Assembly: GCA_964490835.1 (NCBI GenBank)
Contig: CAZBEA010000005.1
Span: forward strand, 1 to 37,127
Origin: CAZBEA01 sp964490835
Lineage (GTDB): Bacteria > Patescibacteriota > Microgenomatia > Levybacterales > GWA1-39-11
Direction of reading: 5' to 3'
DNA length: 37,127 nt
How positions within the stretch are numbered: the first letter of the stretch is position 1; every line of letters starts with the position of its first letter. Positions 14,777 to 23,078 of the stretch are shown piece after piece. The notes under the pieces are model-generated. The model did no database searches. It was not told the origin of the DNA and was given only the letters and a program-made list of their open reading frames with translations. Position numbers and translations under genes: made by a program.

Positions 14777-16066
14777 ATGATTATCCAAAATTACGAGAGA
14801 CTTGCTGTTACTCCCCAGAGAAAAGTGGTTCTGGATCTTATCGAACATGGCCTCACAGAAATTCAACCAGATGAGGTTATAGCCAAAAATATTCGATTGA
14901 ATGAAAATACACTCGAAATAGAAAACAAAACCTTTGACCTATCCTTCTTTGAAAGGATTTTTATCATAGGATTTGGGAAAGGTTCAGCACGCAACTCACA
15001 AATTATTGCAAATACAATAGGAGACAGATTAACGCAGGGATACGTTATCGACACTGTTCCAGACCAATTTCAAGACAATTCGAAGGTATATTACATACAA
15101 GGTACTCACCCTCTTCCATCTCAAGCCAACATCGATTTCACAAAAAGAGTTATTGAGGACTTCTCAGGGAAAGAATCCGAAAAAGATCTTATCTTGGTAG
15201 TTGTTTGTGGTGGCGGGTCAGCATTGTTTGAATTTCCATTCAAACACTCGCTTGAGGAACAAACTGCAATATTCAAGGCGATGCTTGAGGCGGGAACTAC
15301 TATTAGAGATATGAATATCGTGAGAAAGCATCTCTCCCAAGTAAAGGGTGGAGGCCTTGCAAAGATTTTATACCCGGGGACCGTGGCGTCTTTGATCTTT
15401 TCGGATGTTCCGGGAAATGACCTTGCAACTATCGCATCCGGGCCTACTGAAAAAGACCCCTCAACAATTGAAGATGTTTTCGGGATCTTAAAAAAATATA
15501 ATCTTGATGAAAAACTAAATCTTACTCAAGATGATTTCATCGAAACCCCAACAGACGATAAATACTTTGAGAACGCGCATAATATTTTTATTCTCTCAAA
15601 CCTCACTATTCTTCATGCAATCGAACAAAAAGCACGTTCGCAAGGAATTCAAGTAACAATTTTCTCCGACAAGTTTCAAGGTGAGGCTCGTGACTCTGGA
15701 ATATCCCTTATTCATGCTACCCCTCCACAACATCTTCTCCTTGCCGGTGGTGAAACAACCGTGACTGTCCGAGGAGAAGGAAAAGGCGGTCGCAATCAAG
15801 AAGTGGTCCTTGGAGCGCTTGAGGTATTAGATGAAAAAACAATCATCGCTTCTTTCGGCACAGACGGACAAGATAACTCAGAGCATGCGGGGGCAATAGG
15901 AGATATTGTAACTGTTCAGAAAGCTGAAGCCAAGTTTTTAGAACCAAGAGAATATCTGGATAACAGTAACAGTTTTGCTTTCTTTGAAAAAACAGAAGAC
16001 GCATTAATTACCGGCAAACTTCCTTCGAACGTTGCAGACATCATAATGGTTTATAAATATGACTGA
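14777..16066 (+). CDS. Glycerate 2-kinase (DUF4147/MOFRL type)
   Basis: A 429-residue kinase that phosphorylates D-glycerate to 2-phosphoglycerate. N-terminal DUF4147 motifs are IIGFGKGSA, GTHPLPSQANID, VVVCGGGSALFEFP, NIVRKHLSQVKGGGLAK and SDVPGNDLATIASGPT. The C-terminal MOFRL domain has LLAGGETTVTVRGEGKGGRNQE and FGTDGQDN. It starts an operon in which the next gene overlaps its stop by 8 bp (the ATG of transketolase N lies within the last codons). A TAAACT -10-like box lies 12 nt before the ATG. The stop is TGA. Confidence 0.9.
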   Translation: MIIQNYERLAVTPQRKVVLDLIEHGLTEIQPDEVIAKNIRLNENTLEIENKTFDLSFFERIFIIGFGKGSARNSQIIANTIGDRLTQGYVIDTVPDQFQDNSKVYYIQGTHPLPSQANIDFTKRVIEDFSGKESEKDLILVVVCGGGSALFEFPFKHSLEEQTAIFKAMLEAGTTIRDMNIVRKHLSQVKGGGLAKILYPGTVASLIFSDVPGNDLATIASGPTEKDPSTIEDVFGILKKYNLDEKLNLTQDDFIETPTDDKYFENAHNIFILSNLTILHAIEQKARSQGIQVTIFSDKFQGEARDSGISLIHATPPQHLLLAGGETTVTVRGEGKGGRNQEVVLGALEVLDEKTIIASFGTDGQDNSEHAGAIGDIVTVQKAEAKFLEPREYLDNSNSFAFFEKTEDALITGKLPSNVADIIMVYKYD

Positions 16067-16922
16067 GGAACTATTCGACGAAAAAATAAAGTTCTTAGAA
16101 ACTAAGGCTGTAGAAGCTCGAAAGCTATTAATATCTACATTGCTTTCTGCCGGATCAGGACATTCGGCCGGCCCCCTGGGAATGGCTGACGTATTTACGG
16201 CGCTATATTTCCATATTATGCAACACGATCCAAAAAATCCAAGCTGGGATGCCAGAGATCGGCTCGTGTTATCAAACGGACACATTTGTCCAATTCAATA
16301 TGTCACCATGGCAATGGCCGGATACTTTCCGGTAGAAGAACTTTCTACACTTCGAAAATTTGAAACCAGACTTCAGGGTCATCCTCACCGTGGCACTCTT
16401 CCAGGAATTGAAAATACATCTGGACCACTTGGTGAAGGCCTCTCTCAAGCGATAGGAATGGCGCTTGCAGCACGTCTTGATGGAAAAAAGCATCGCATTT
16501 TTTGTCTTACATCCGATGGAGAACATGAAGAAGGAAATACGTGGGAGGCAATAATGTGCGCGGCAAAATATAACTTATCAAATCTAACGGTATTTATCGA
16601 TCGTAACAATATTCAAATAGACGGAAGAACTGAAGATGTCATGCCCCTTGAGTCAATGCGCCTGAAATATGAATCGTTTAATTGGTACGCGCTTGAGATA
16701 GACGGGCATAATTTCCACGATATTGTAAATGCGGTACGGCACGCAGAGGCAATTACCGAAAAACCAACCGTTATTATTGCTCATACCATTCCAGGTAAAG
16801 GTGTGGATTTTATGGAGTATGACTTTCGATGGCATGGTAAACCCCCAAATAAGGAAGAGGCGCAACGTGCTCTTGATGAATTAAGAACTTTGCAAGGTAA
16901 CATTGAAGGAGAACATAAATAA
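16059..16922 (+). CDS. Transketolase, N-terminal (thiamine diphosphate-binding) subunit
   Basis: A 287-residue half-transketolase. It has SAGSGHSAGPLGMADVF, LVLSNGHICPIQY, GPLGEGLSQAIGMALAARLD and the ThDP motif SDGEHEEGNTWEAI...NNIQIDG. With the C-terminal subunit encoded next it moves two-carbon ketol units in the non-oxidative pentose phosphate pathway. Split transketolases are common in archaea and in candidate-phyla bacteria. The gene overlaps glycerate kinase by 8 bp and is followed 5 bp later by its partner. Confidence 0.93.
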   Translation: MTEELFDEKIKFLETKAVEARKLLISTLLSAGSGHSAGPLGMADVFTALYFHIMQHDPKNPSWDARDRLVLSNGHICPIQYVTMAMAGYFPVEELSTLRKFETRLQGHPHRGTLPGIENTSGPLGEGLSQAIGMALAARLDGKKHRIFCLTSDGEHEEGNTWEAIMCAAKYNLSNLTVFIDRNNIQIDGRTEDVMPLESMRLKYESFNWYALEIDGHNFHDIVNAVRHAEAITEKPTVIIAHTIPGKGVDFMEYDFRWHGKPPNKEEAQRALDELRTLQGNIEGEHK

Positions 16923-16927
16923 TAAGT

Positions 16928-17917
16928 ATGCTAAATCAAGAACTTAATCTGAATCAAAACTTTTTTAATGATGATGTTGCAAAGGAACCGACACGAAAAG
17001 GATATGGAACCGCATTAGTAGAGCTTGGAACCAATGATCCAAATATCGTAGTTCTCTCGGCCGATCTAACAGAATCGACACAAGCACATCTTTTTGCGGA
17101 AAAATTTCCTGAAAGATTCTTTCAGATGGGAGTAGCCGAACAAAACATGGCAGCGGTCGCAGCTGGTCTTGGAGTAAGTGGAAAGAGAGCTTTTATCTCA
17201 TCGTACGCCACATTTTCCCCTGGGAAAAATTGGGAAACGATCCGAACTACAATAGCATACAATAATGCAGATGTGAAAGTTGCAGGACACCACGCTGGCA
17301 CCATGACCGGACCCGACGGAGCAACCCATCAAGCAACTGAAGATATAGCTATTATGAGGGTTCTGCCAAATTTTAAAGTAATCATTCCCTGTGACTTTCT
17401 ACAATCACATCAGGCGACACTTCATGCCGGAAAGGAATACGGCCCCTATTACATTCGATACACCCGTGACAAAAGCCCTGTTATAACTACAGAATCGACC
17501 CCATTTGATTTTGGTAAGGGACAAATTTTTTGGAAAGGAAATGCCCCCAGAATTGCAATATTTTCTACAGGATTTTTGACTTCTGAAGCGCTTTTGGCAG
17601 CAAACGATCTAGGGAAAGAAGGAATCGAAGTTGATGTGATAAATATCCATTCAATTAAACCACTTGACCTGGAACTCATTCTTTCGTACGCTCATACAGT
17701 GGCCGGTTTTGTGACGGTAGAGGACCACCAGATAGCAGGTGGTCTTGGAAGCGCAATTGCAGAAGTTGTAAGCCAAAGCAGACCCGTCCCGATTGAGTTT
17801 GTCGGAATGAAGGATAGTTTTGGTGAAACAGGAACCCCTTTTGAAATTTTGAAGAAATATAAAATGGAAAAGGAAGGAATTAAAGAATCTGTTAAAAAAT
17901 TATTAGCAAGAATATGA
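16928..17917 (+). CDS. Transketolase, C-terminal subunit
   Basis: A 329-residue partner of the preceding gene, containing the pyrimidine-binding and C-terminal domains. Visible motifs are SADLTEST, FFQMGVAEQNMAAVAAGLG (with the catalytic Glu that activates ThDP), GPDGATHQATEDIAIMRVLP and DHQIAGGLGSAIAEVV. The active site forms between this chain and the N-terminal subunit. Its TGA overlaps the next start (ATGA), so translation of the FAD oxidase is probably coupled. Confidence 0.93.
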   Translation: MLNQELNLNQNFFNDDVAKEPTRKGYGTALVELGTNDPNIVVLSADLTESTQAHLFAEKFPERFFQMGVAEQNMAAVAAGLGVSGKRAFISSYATFSPGKNWETIRTTIAYNNADVKVAGHHAGTMTGPDGATHQATEDIAIMRVLPNFKVIIPCDFLQSHQATLHAGKEYGPYYIRYTRDKSPVITTESTPFDFGKGQIFWKGNAPRIAIFSTGFLTSEALLAANDLGKEGIEVDVINIHSIKPLDLELILSYAHTVAGFVTVEDHQIAGGLGSAIAEVVSQSRPVPIEFVGMKDSFGETGTPFEILKKYKMEKEGIKESVKKLLARI

Positions 17918-19590
17918 ATATAGCAGAAGAAATCAAAAAAATAATTTCCGGGGATATTACAGAAAGCGATGACGAAAAAATCAAATATACTCGAGACACA
18001 AGTATATTTGAAATGATGCCGGAAGTAGTGGTCCACCCAAAAAACGCAGATGACATAAAAAATCTCGTAAAATTTGTTTCAGAACACAAAAAGTCCAATC
18101 CACATCTCTCGCTCACATGTCGATCTGCGGGAACATGTATGTCCGGTGGAACACTTACCGAATCAATTCAACTGGAATTCACAAAATACATGAATCATTT
18201 AAAAACTATCGGAGAAGACTATGCGGTAGCAGAACCTGGAATATACTATCGCGACTTTGAGAAAAAAACTCTGGAAGAAAAAAATCTGTATTTCCCGTCG
18301 TATCCTGCATCACGGGAATTGTGTGCGATAGGGGGAATTGTAAACAATAATTCCGGCGGAGAACGAACTTTAATCTATGGCAAAACTAATAAATGGGTTC
18401 GTCAAATCAGGGCAGTTCTTGCTGATGGAAACGAATATACTTTTGAGAAAATAACGAAGGCAGAGCTGGATAAAAAAATGGATCAAAAAAATTTTGAAGG
18501 AGAGGTGTATCGAAAAATGTTTGACCTGATGACAAAAAATAGCGAATTAATCAAGAATTCAAAAATCGATGTTTCAAAAAACTCATCGGGATATAACGTT
18601 TGGGATGTCTGGGATGGGGAACACTTTGACTTAACACAAGTATTGTGTGGTGCTCAGGGAACGCTGGGAATTATGGTTGATGCAAAATTGGGACTAGTCA
18701 AAAAAGCGGCACACGAAAAATTGTATGTAGTATTTTTCAAAAATGTAAAACAACTCCCGGAATTTACAAAAAAAATTTTAGATCTCAAACCTACAAGTCT
18801 TGAATTAACAGACGATCACACATTTAAAATCTACCTAAAATTTGCTCGTGAAATGGCAGAAATTTTGGGATCAGGTGGACTTATCCAAACAATAAAACTT
18901 TTCACACCTGAAACGCTTTTAGTTCTACGACATGGTATTCCCAAATTTGTAGCACTTGTTGAATTCGAAGGAGATAATGAACACGAACTCAATCAAAAAA
19001 TAAAACAAGTAGCATATATTACTAAAGAACAAAAATTAGTAGGACATTATTGTCGTACCAAACTCGATAGAGAAAAATACTGGAGACTAAGACGCGACAC
19101 ATTCAAGCTTTTCAGAGAAAAGATTAAAGACAAACATTCAGTTCCATTTGTCGACGATGTTTGTATTAAGCCTGAGTTTTTGCCGGAATTCATTCCAAAG
19201 ATGTCTGAAATTTTAGATCGAAATAAAGTACTCTATACAATATCAGGACACCTTGGAGATGGTAATCTCCATGCAATTCCACTTATGGATCTGTCTGACG
19301 AAAACAATCGAAAGAAAATTTATTCGGTTGCAGATGAGATTTATGCGCTCACAAGCCAGTATAAAGGAACGTATTCTGCTGAGCATAACGATGGACTCAT
19401 GCGAGGTCCTTACCTCGAACAGGAGTACGGAAAGGAAATGTTCAGATTATTCAAGCAGGTTAAAGAAATATTTGACCCTCAGGATATTTTCAATCCTCAT
19501 AAAAAAGTGGATGCAACTTTTGAATACGCTCGAAGATATATGATTACAGACAAACAATTTATACAACACCATCCGCACAGAAAAAAATAA
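17914..19590 (+). CDS. FAD-linked oxidase, D-lactate/glycolate dehydrogenase (GlcD) family
   Basis: A 558-residue flavoprotein with an N-terminal PCMH-type FAD domain: VVVHPKNADDIKNLVKF, TCRSAGTCMSGGTL, AVAEPGIYYRDFE and AIGGIVNNNSGGERTLIYGK. The C-terminal domain has SGHLGDGNLHAIPLMD, SAEHNDGLMRGPYL and FDPQDIFNPHKK. The family oxidises D-2-hydroxyacids (D-lactate, glycolate, 2-hydroxyglutarate) and passes electrons to quinone or another carrier. There is no fused Fe-S domain and no GlcE/GlcF neighbour. Being coupled to transketolase and glycerate kinase suggests 2-hydroxyacid metabolism feeding glycolysis, but the substrate is not determined. Confidence 0.88.
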   Translation: MNIAEEIKKIISGDITESDDEKIKYTRDTSIFEMMPEVVVHPKNADDIKNLVKFVSEHKKSNPHLSLTCRSAGTCMSGGTLTESIQLEFTKYMNHLKTIGEDYAVAEPGIYYRDFEKKTLEEKNLYFPSYPASRELCAIGGIVNNNSGGERTLIYGKTNKWVRQIRAVLADGNEYTFEKITKAELDKKMDQKNFEGEVYRKMFDLMTKNSELIKNSKIDVSKNSSGYNVWDVWDGEHFDLTQVLCGAQGTLGIMVDAKLGLVKKAAHEKLYVVFFKNVKQLPEFTKKILDLKPTSLELTDDHTFKIYLKFAREMAEILGSGGLIQTIKLFTPETLLVLRHGIPKFVALVEFEGDNEHELNQKIKQVAYITKEQKLVGHYCRTKLDREKYWRLRRDTFKLFREKIKDKHSVPFVDDVCIKPEFLPEFIPKMSEILDRNKVLYTISGHLGDGNLHAIPLMDLSDENNRKKIYSVADEIYALTSQYKGTYSAEHNDGLMRGPYLEQEYGKEMFRLFKQVKEIFDPQDIFNPHKKVDATFEYARRYMITDKQFIQHHPHRKK

Positions 19591-19628
19591 AAAATCCGTT
19601 CTACTGAAGTAGTGTTAGAGAGATTGTT

Positions 19629-20138
19629 TTATGCGAGTATCGGATATTTTTTCCCAAGGCCGTTTTTCTTCCACGATTTCCCAAATCCCAATACTTCACC
19701 TGCATTAGAATTATGAAGGATCACAAATAATAATGCATAAATTATATGATCATCTACAATTGGATTGTTGGCCGGTGGAAATGCTGCGCTCCACATCATA
19801 AGCATCAATAATACTCCTCCGTATGTCGCAAGCCTCATACCAATTCCCAATATCAATGCGACCCCAATTAATAGCAGCCCTACCATAAAGAGAATATCTA
19901 CAATGGGTTGACCCGCCAAAGATTGATAGAAACCTGCTAGTGGACCATGGGTTCCAAACTTTAAAAATCCCATCGTCGGAGATCCGCCATTTACCCACGC
20001 TTTTTCACACATCCTGGCAACCTCCATGGTTTCTGCGTTGCGGCATGTAGCGTAACCGAGTCCCAAGAGCTTGTCAAAAAATGCCCAAAGAAAAATACTT
20101 CCGAAAGTGATTCTTGTTATTCCTAAAACATTTTTCAT
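19629..20138 (-). CDS. DoxX-family membrane protein
   Basis: A 169-residue protein with four hydrophobic segments: about 5-22 (ITRITFGSIFLWAFFDKL), 78-98 (IVDILFMVGLLLIGVALILG), 102-122 (ATYGGVLLMLMMWSAAFPP) and 130-146 (DHIIYALLFVILHN). FWAFFDKLLGLGY-like text and NNPIVDDHIIYALLF are typical of DoxX/thiosulfate:quinone oxidoreductase-like proteins. Their activity in such genomes is unknown. It is convergent with the FAD oxidase and is probably separate from the HAD gene (37-bp gap). Confidence 0.82.
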   Translation of the reverse strand: MKNVLGITRITFGSIFLWAFFDKLLGLGYATCRNAETMEVARMCEKAWVNGGSPTMGFLKFGTHGPLAGFYQSLAGQPIVDILFMVGLLLIGVALILGIGMRLATYGGVLLMLMMWSAAFPPANNPIVDDHIIYALLFVILHNSNAGEVLGFGKSWKKNGLGKKYPILA

Positions 20139-20175
20139 ACCTATATATTCATTGGAGCACTATTGTAAGAAAATG

Positions 20176-20892
20176 TCAATCCCCTTTTAAGAAGTTGAAT
20201 TCAAAGATATCATATATTACATCTTTACGTTCAACAACAATCTTCCATTTATTCTTTTTGGCATATTCAGCGAGGCCGCGGTTTGGATTGAAAGCAATTG
20301 GATTACCGATCATCTCAAGAAATGGTATGTCTGATTCCGTATCTCCAACCCCGATTGAATTCTCTAGATCAAAATCTGCGTATTTTCTTTCTAAAAAATT
20401 TTGTAATGTTTTCTTCTTGTCGTGCGAAGGATTTCCAAAAGGTTGATGTCCTGTAAATTTTCCATCAACTACCTCATAATATCCCCCTAAATATTTATCG
20501 AATTTCATCTCTTTTGCAAATGAGGTAAGTATGTGGCCGGGTGAGCCGGAAATTGCAAAGAGGAAGTAATTTTTACCTTTTAAATCTTTTATCAATTTTC
20601 TTGTGTATCTGTAGACTTTCTTTTTTTCCTTTTTTAGAACCGCTTCGACAACTTTCGACACCTCACCCTCATCACATCCTTGGATATATTTTTCATAGAC
20701 ATCTACTACTCGAGTCAGATAGTCACCATATCCTCCTTCACGATTTAACCAAGCGTTGTATTCTTTTGAAATTTTTAAATTTGCACTCTTGGGAAATATA
20801 CCCTCTCCAACAAGACCCCTCATCAACTCTATCAGGAGACTTGAACGAAAAAGAGTTCCGTCGATATCAAATACTGCTAACTTCCTTTTCAC
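20176..20892 (-). CDS. HAD-superfamily phosphatase, subclass IB (SerB-like)
   Basis: A 238-residue protein starting with GTG. HAD motif I is VFDIDGTLF (nucleophile D9, acid D11), motif II is AISGSPGH, and motif IV is GVGDTESDIPFLEMIG followed by IAFNPNRGLAEYAKKNKW. The HAD-IB cap region (RSSLLIELMRGL...) matches SerB/CicA-like phosphatases acting on small phosphomonoesters; the substrate is unknown. TATAAT lies 11 nt before the GTG, inside the end of the upstream MBL gene. Confidence 0.86.
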   Translation of the reverse strand: MKRKLAVFDIDGTLFRSSLLIELMRGLVGEGIFPKSANLKISKEYNAWLNREGGYGDYLTRVVDVYEKYIQGCDEGEVSKVVEAVLKKEKKKVYRYTRKLIKDLKGKNYFLFAISGSPGHILTSFAKEMKFDKYLGGYYEVVDGKFTGHQPFGNPSHDKKKTLQNFLERKYADFDLENSIGVGDTESDIPFLEMIGNPIAFNPNRGLAEYAKKNKWKIVVERKDVIYDIFEFNFLKGD

Positions 20893-20903
20893 GAATAATT
20901 AAT

Positions 20904-20909
20904 ATTATA
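20904..20909 (-). promoter_or_regulatory. -10 box of the HAD phosphatase gene
   Basis: Minus strand TATAAT, 11 nt before the GTG start at 20892, overlapping the 3' end of the MBL gene. Confidence 0.45.
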
Positions 20910-21528
20910 GTTCTATCCTTTGCCGATCCTCGATGGGAATTAATTGAATTCCATAATCTTTCAGATAGTTTTGAGCGCGTTTTTGCAAATATTGTCTCAC
21001 CTCATCTCTCCAATGCCAGTCGTGAATAGGGATAACTTTTTGAGGAGAAAGTGCTTTTATTGTTTCAATCGCATAAGTATAGGATCCCCAAGGCGCTTGT
21101 ATCGGAAATGCGACGACCTCACATTTGTCAGAGTAGCCAAACGAATCACCAACGTGAGTAAAAGCGTTCTCAATCTTAAACGCCACATTCGATGGAGTAA
21201 TTTTATCGAAGAGAGCCTCATGCGGTGCTTCAGTAATCGTTACTCTTTCATCAGAATCAAAAGTTGCATCGATTGAATTACTTTTTAAAATTTCTACAAC
21301 CGATTTATTAGACTTGATAATTATATCTGGAAAACGTTTCGTGATTTCTTTTACAAAACCTATATCCATGTGGTCTTCGTGTTCGTGAGTTATTAATAAA
21401 TAGTCTAATTTCTCAAGTTCATCAGCATTCAAACCACCGGTTGTGGAATAAACTCCCGGATCAATTAAATAGTTACTGTTTTCATTTTCTACCAAAAGGC
21501 AGGAATGTGTGTATTTTGTTACAAACAT
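20905..21528 (-). CDS. MBL-fold metal-dependent hydrolase (UPF0173/UlaG-like)
   Basis: A 207-residue metallo-beta-lactamase fold protein. THEHEDHMD supplies H48, H50, D52 and H53 of the HxHxDH metal motif. HVGDSFGY and PIHDWHW further on fit the later metal ligands. It begins with YTHSCLLVE, typical of the UlaG/UPF0173 group of predicted Zn-dependent hydrolases. The substrate is unknown. It lies 6 bp after phhB in a run of co-directed genes. Confidence 0.82.
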   Translation of the reverse strand: MFVTKYTHSCLLVENENSNYLIDPGVYSTTGGLNADELEKLDYLLITHEHEDHMDIGFVKEITKRFPDIIIKSNKSVVEILKSNSIDATFDSDERVTITEAPHEALFDKITPSNVAFKIENAFTHVGDSFGYSDKCEVVAFPIQAPWGSYTYAIETIKALSPQKVIPIHDWHWRDEVRQYLQKRAQNYLKDYGIQLIPIEDRQRIEL

Positions 21529-21534
21529 CTCTAT

Positions 21535-21861
21535 TTATGCTATTTCTTCAATTTTTCGAGCAACAATAAAATCGTTTACCGATAATCCTTGTATCGCATG
21601 TGTCCATAACTCAATTTCAACTCTGTTATACGAAACTTCGATATCCGGGTGGTGTCCTTCGCTTTCTGCTATATCTGCAACCTTATTAACAAATCCCATC
21701 GCCTCTTTAAAGTCTCGGAACATAAATTCTTTTTCAATCTTTTTTTCGTCTTCAACTTCCCATTCAGTCTTAAGAAATGAAAGGTATGTTTTTATTTCTT
21801 CAGACTTCATAGGCTCGACACCGCCCTCACAAGGAACACATTTTTGCTTAGTCAAATCCAT
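21535..21861 (-). CDS. phhB: Pterin-4a-carbinolamine dehydratase
   Basis: A 108-residue protein. EGHHPDIEVSYNRVEIELWTH carries the signature His-His-Pro of 4a-hydroxytetrahydrobiopterin dehydratase (EC 4.2.1.96), preceded by FRDFKEAMGFVNKVA; the length is normal. The enzyme recycles oxidised pterin cofactor and in bacteria without phenylalanine hydroxylase may serve another pterin-related role. The ATG is 1 nt after the tag stop codon, and a TATACT box lies 10 nt upstream inside tag. Confidence 0.92.
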   Translation of the reverse strand: MDLTKQKCVPCEGGVEPMKSEEIKTYLSFLKTEWEVEDEKKIEKEFMFRDFKEAMGFVNKVADIAESEGHHPDIEVSYNRVEIELWTHAIQGLSVNDFIVARKIEEIA

Positions 21862-21862
21862 A

Positions 21863-22423
21863 CTATAATATAGTATACCGAAAACAACTTATAAGGTGAT
21901 CATTTACCATCCCGGTAGCCTGCATATGTGCGTAACAAATTGTGGTTCCAAAAAATCCAAAACCCCTTTTTTTCATATCAATACTTATCAGGTCGGAAAG
22001 TTCGGTTCTAGCAGGAATCTGATTGTCGGTCTCCCATTTATTTTTAATCGGCTCTTTACCGGGTAAAAAATCCCAGATATATTTATCAAAGCTTCCAAAT
22101 TCTTTCTGAACCTTTAGAAATGCCTGAGCGTTTTGTACGACTGATTTTACTTTTTGTTTGTTCCGAATTATCCCAGGATCGGTAAGAATTTCGTTAATTT
22201 TTTCTTCGTTGAATTTTGAAATTTTTCCTATATCATAATTTTCGAATGCTTTTGTGTATCCTTCTCTTCTCTTAAGTATTGTTGTCCAGGAAAGTCCGGC
22301 TTGAGCTCCTTCGAGAACAATAAATTCAAACAATTTCTTATCATCGTGCAGAGGAACACCCCACTCGTTCTCATGATAGTCAATCATTAACTGATCTACC
22401 CCTACCCATGTGCATCTGTTCAT
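21863..22423 (-). CDS. tag: DNA-3-methyladenine glycosylase I
   Basis: A 186-residue base-excision glycosylase that removes 3-methyladenine. The family text is clear: RCTWVG (Cys zinc ligand), YHENEWGVPLHDDKKLFEF, LEGAQAGLSWTTILKRRE and FGFFGTTICYAHMQATGMVNDH...C (last His and Cys zinc ligands). The ATG is only 6 bp from the left boundary of the proposed mobile element. Its native upstream region, probably a tRNA-Pro gene, would therefore have been displaced 7 kb away. Confidence 0.94.
   Translation of the reverse strand: MNRCTWVGVDQLMIDYHENEWGVPLHDDKKLFEFIVLEGAQAGLSWTTILKRREGYTKAFENYDIGKISKFNEEKINEILTDPGIIRNKQKVKSVVQNAQAFLKVQKEFGSFDKYIWDFLPGKEPIKNKWETDNQIPARTELSDLISIDMKKRGFGFFGTTICYAHMQATGMVNDHLISCFRYTIL
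21872..21877 (-). promoter_or_regulatory. -10 box of phhB within the tag 3' end
   Basis: Minus strand TATACT, 10 nt before the phhB ATG. The surrounding sequence is AT-rich, so this is less certain than others. Confidence 0.35.
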
Positions 22424-22428
22424 ATAAT

Positions 22429-22490
22429 TGTCGAGATCTATGAAAAAGTTAGAACTCTTCTTTGTTAGCTCGGCCGCTTCGCGGCCTCGC
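22429..22490 (+). repeat. Inverted repeat R1, left copy (element left end)
   Basis: 62 bp from TGTCGAGATCTATG to GCGGCCTCGC, identical to the reverse complement of 27770-27831. It contains the hairpin GGCCGC-TTC-GCGGCC (22472-22486). Just inside it, 22493-22510 is the reverse complement of 18 bp in the recombinase gene (29306-29323). Confidence 0.9.
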
Positions 22491-23078
22491 TAGGTTATTT
22501 TTTGCGCGCGAAGAAAAAAGAAATTGTCATTGTCCCAAAATCCCTCCCTACGCGGACAAATTATAAATATTGGATTATTGTACTCCCTTTAAAAAAGAAT
22601 ATAAAACAAACCGTGAGTCTTATCCTACAAAACCCAACCCACCCAAGATATTGTGGCGGCGACCCCTTCCTTTGGGCGCAGGTTGCACTAAGGCGCAACT
22701 CGCCAAAGTTTTGCCAGTTCTAAAACCTTAATACAGTCTCTTCCGAAAAATTATTTCCATTTAAAAAGGAAGCGCCGTCGGAGGGGTGTCCGCTTATTCG
22801 CCCCCGCCGACTTTTATTTAGTCCCTTCCTGTTTAAAACCATTAAGAAGACACCTACTGACTCGCCCCGCGTTCTCTTTTAACAAGACAAATTCTCGCGG
22901 GGCTCGTGTGGGAGAAAAATACTTTGTATAGTTCCTACTAATTCATTGGCTACCAGTAAAGTATTTTTCTCTTTTTAGGGCGCAATTCCATGCGGGCGGG
23001 GGCGGTGGATGCCGCCCAAGAAAAGAAAAATCCAAAAAACCGATGTGGATCACCACAGGCTTATGACTTGTTTTGATA
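22491..23078. other. 588-bp non-coding, strongly structured region
   Basis: No convincing gene is seen on either strand. GC-rich self-complementary blocks are frequent. GTTGC/GCAAC lies inside GGCG/CGCC at about 22675-22704. GTCGG-A-GGGG pairs with CCCC-CG-CCGAC at about 22777-22811, inside GGAAG/CTTCC. GCCCCGCG (22864-22871) pairs perfectly with CGCGGGGC (22896-22903). A 14-bp stem covers 22912-22971, and GGGCGG/CCGCCC lies near 22994-23018. Such density suggests a structured RNA or recombination-site DNA. Confidence 0.6.
22912..22976 (+). terminator. Long hairpin with T-tract (possible terminator)
   Basis: Perfect 14-bp stem GAGAAAAATACTTT (22912-22925) and AAAGTATTTTTCTC (22958-22971) with a 32-nt loop, followed by TTTTT on the plus strand. 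The stem is AT-rich, so terminator strength is doubtful. It may end a plus-strand transcript of the structured region. Confidence 0.4.

Noticed and set aside
19591..19628. Hairpin CTACT-GA-AGTAG between convergent genes as a terminator
   Set aside because: Only five weak pairs and no T-tract.
22502..22723. 73-codon plus-strand open frame in the structured non-coding region
   Set aside because: Low-complexity, basic text with no start signal, lying over hairpins; no support as a gene.
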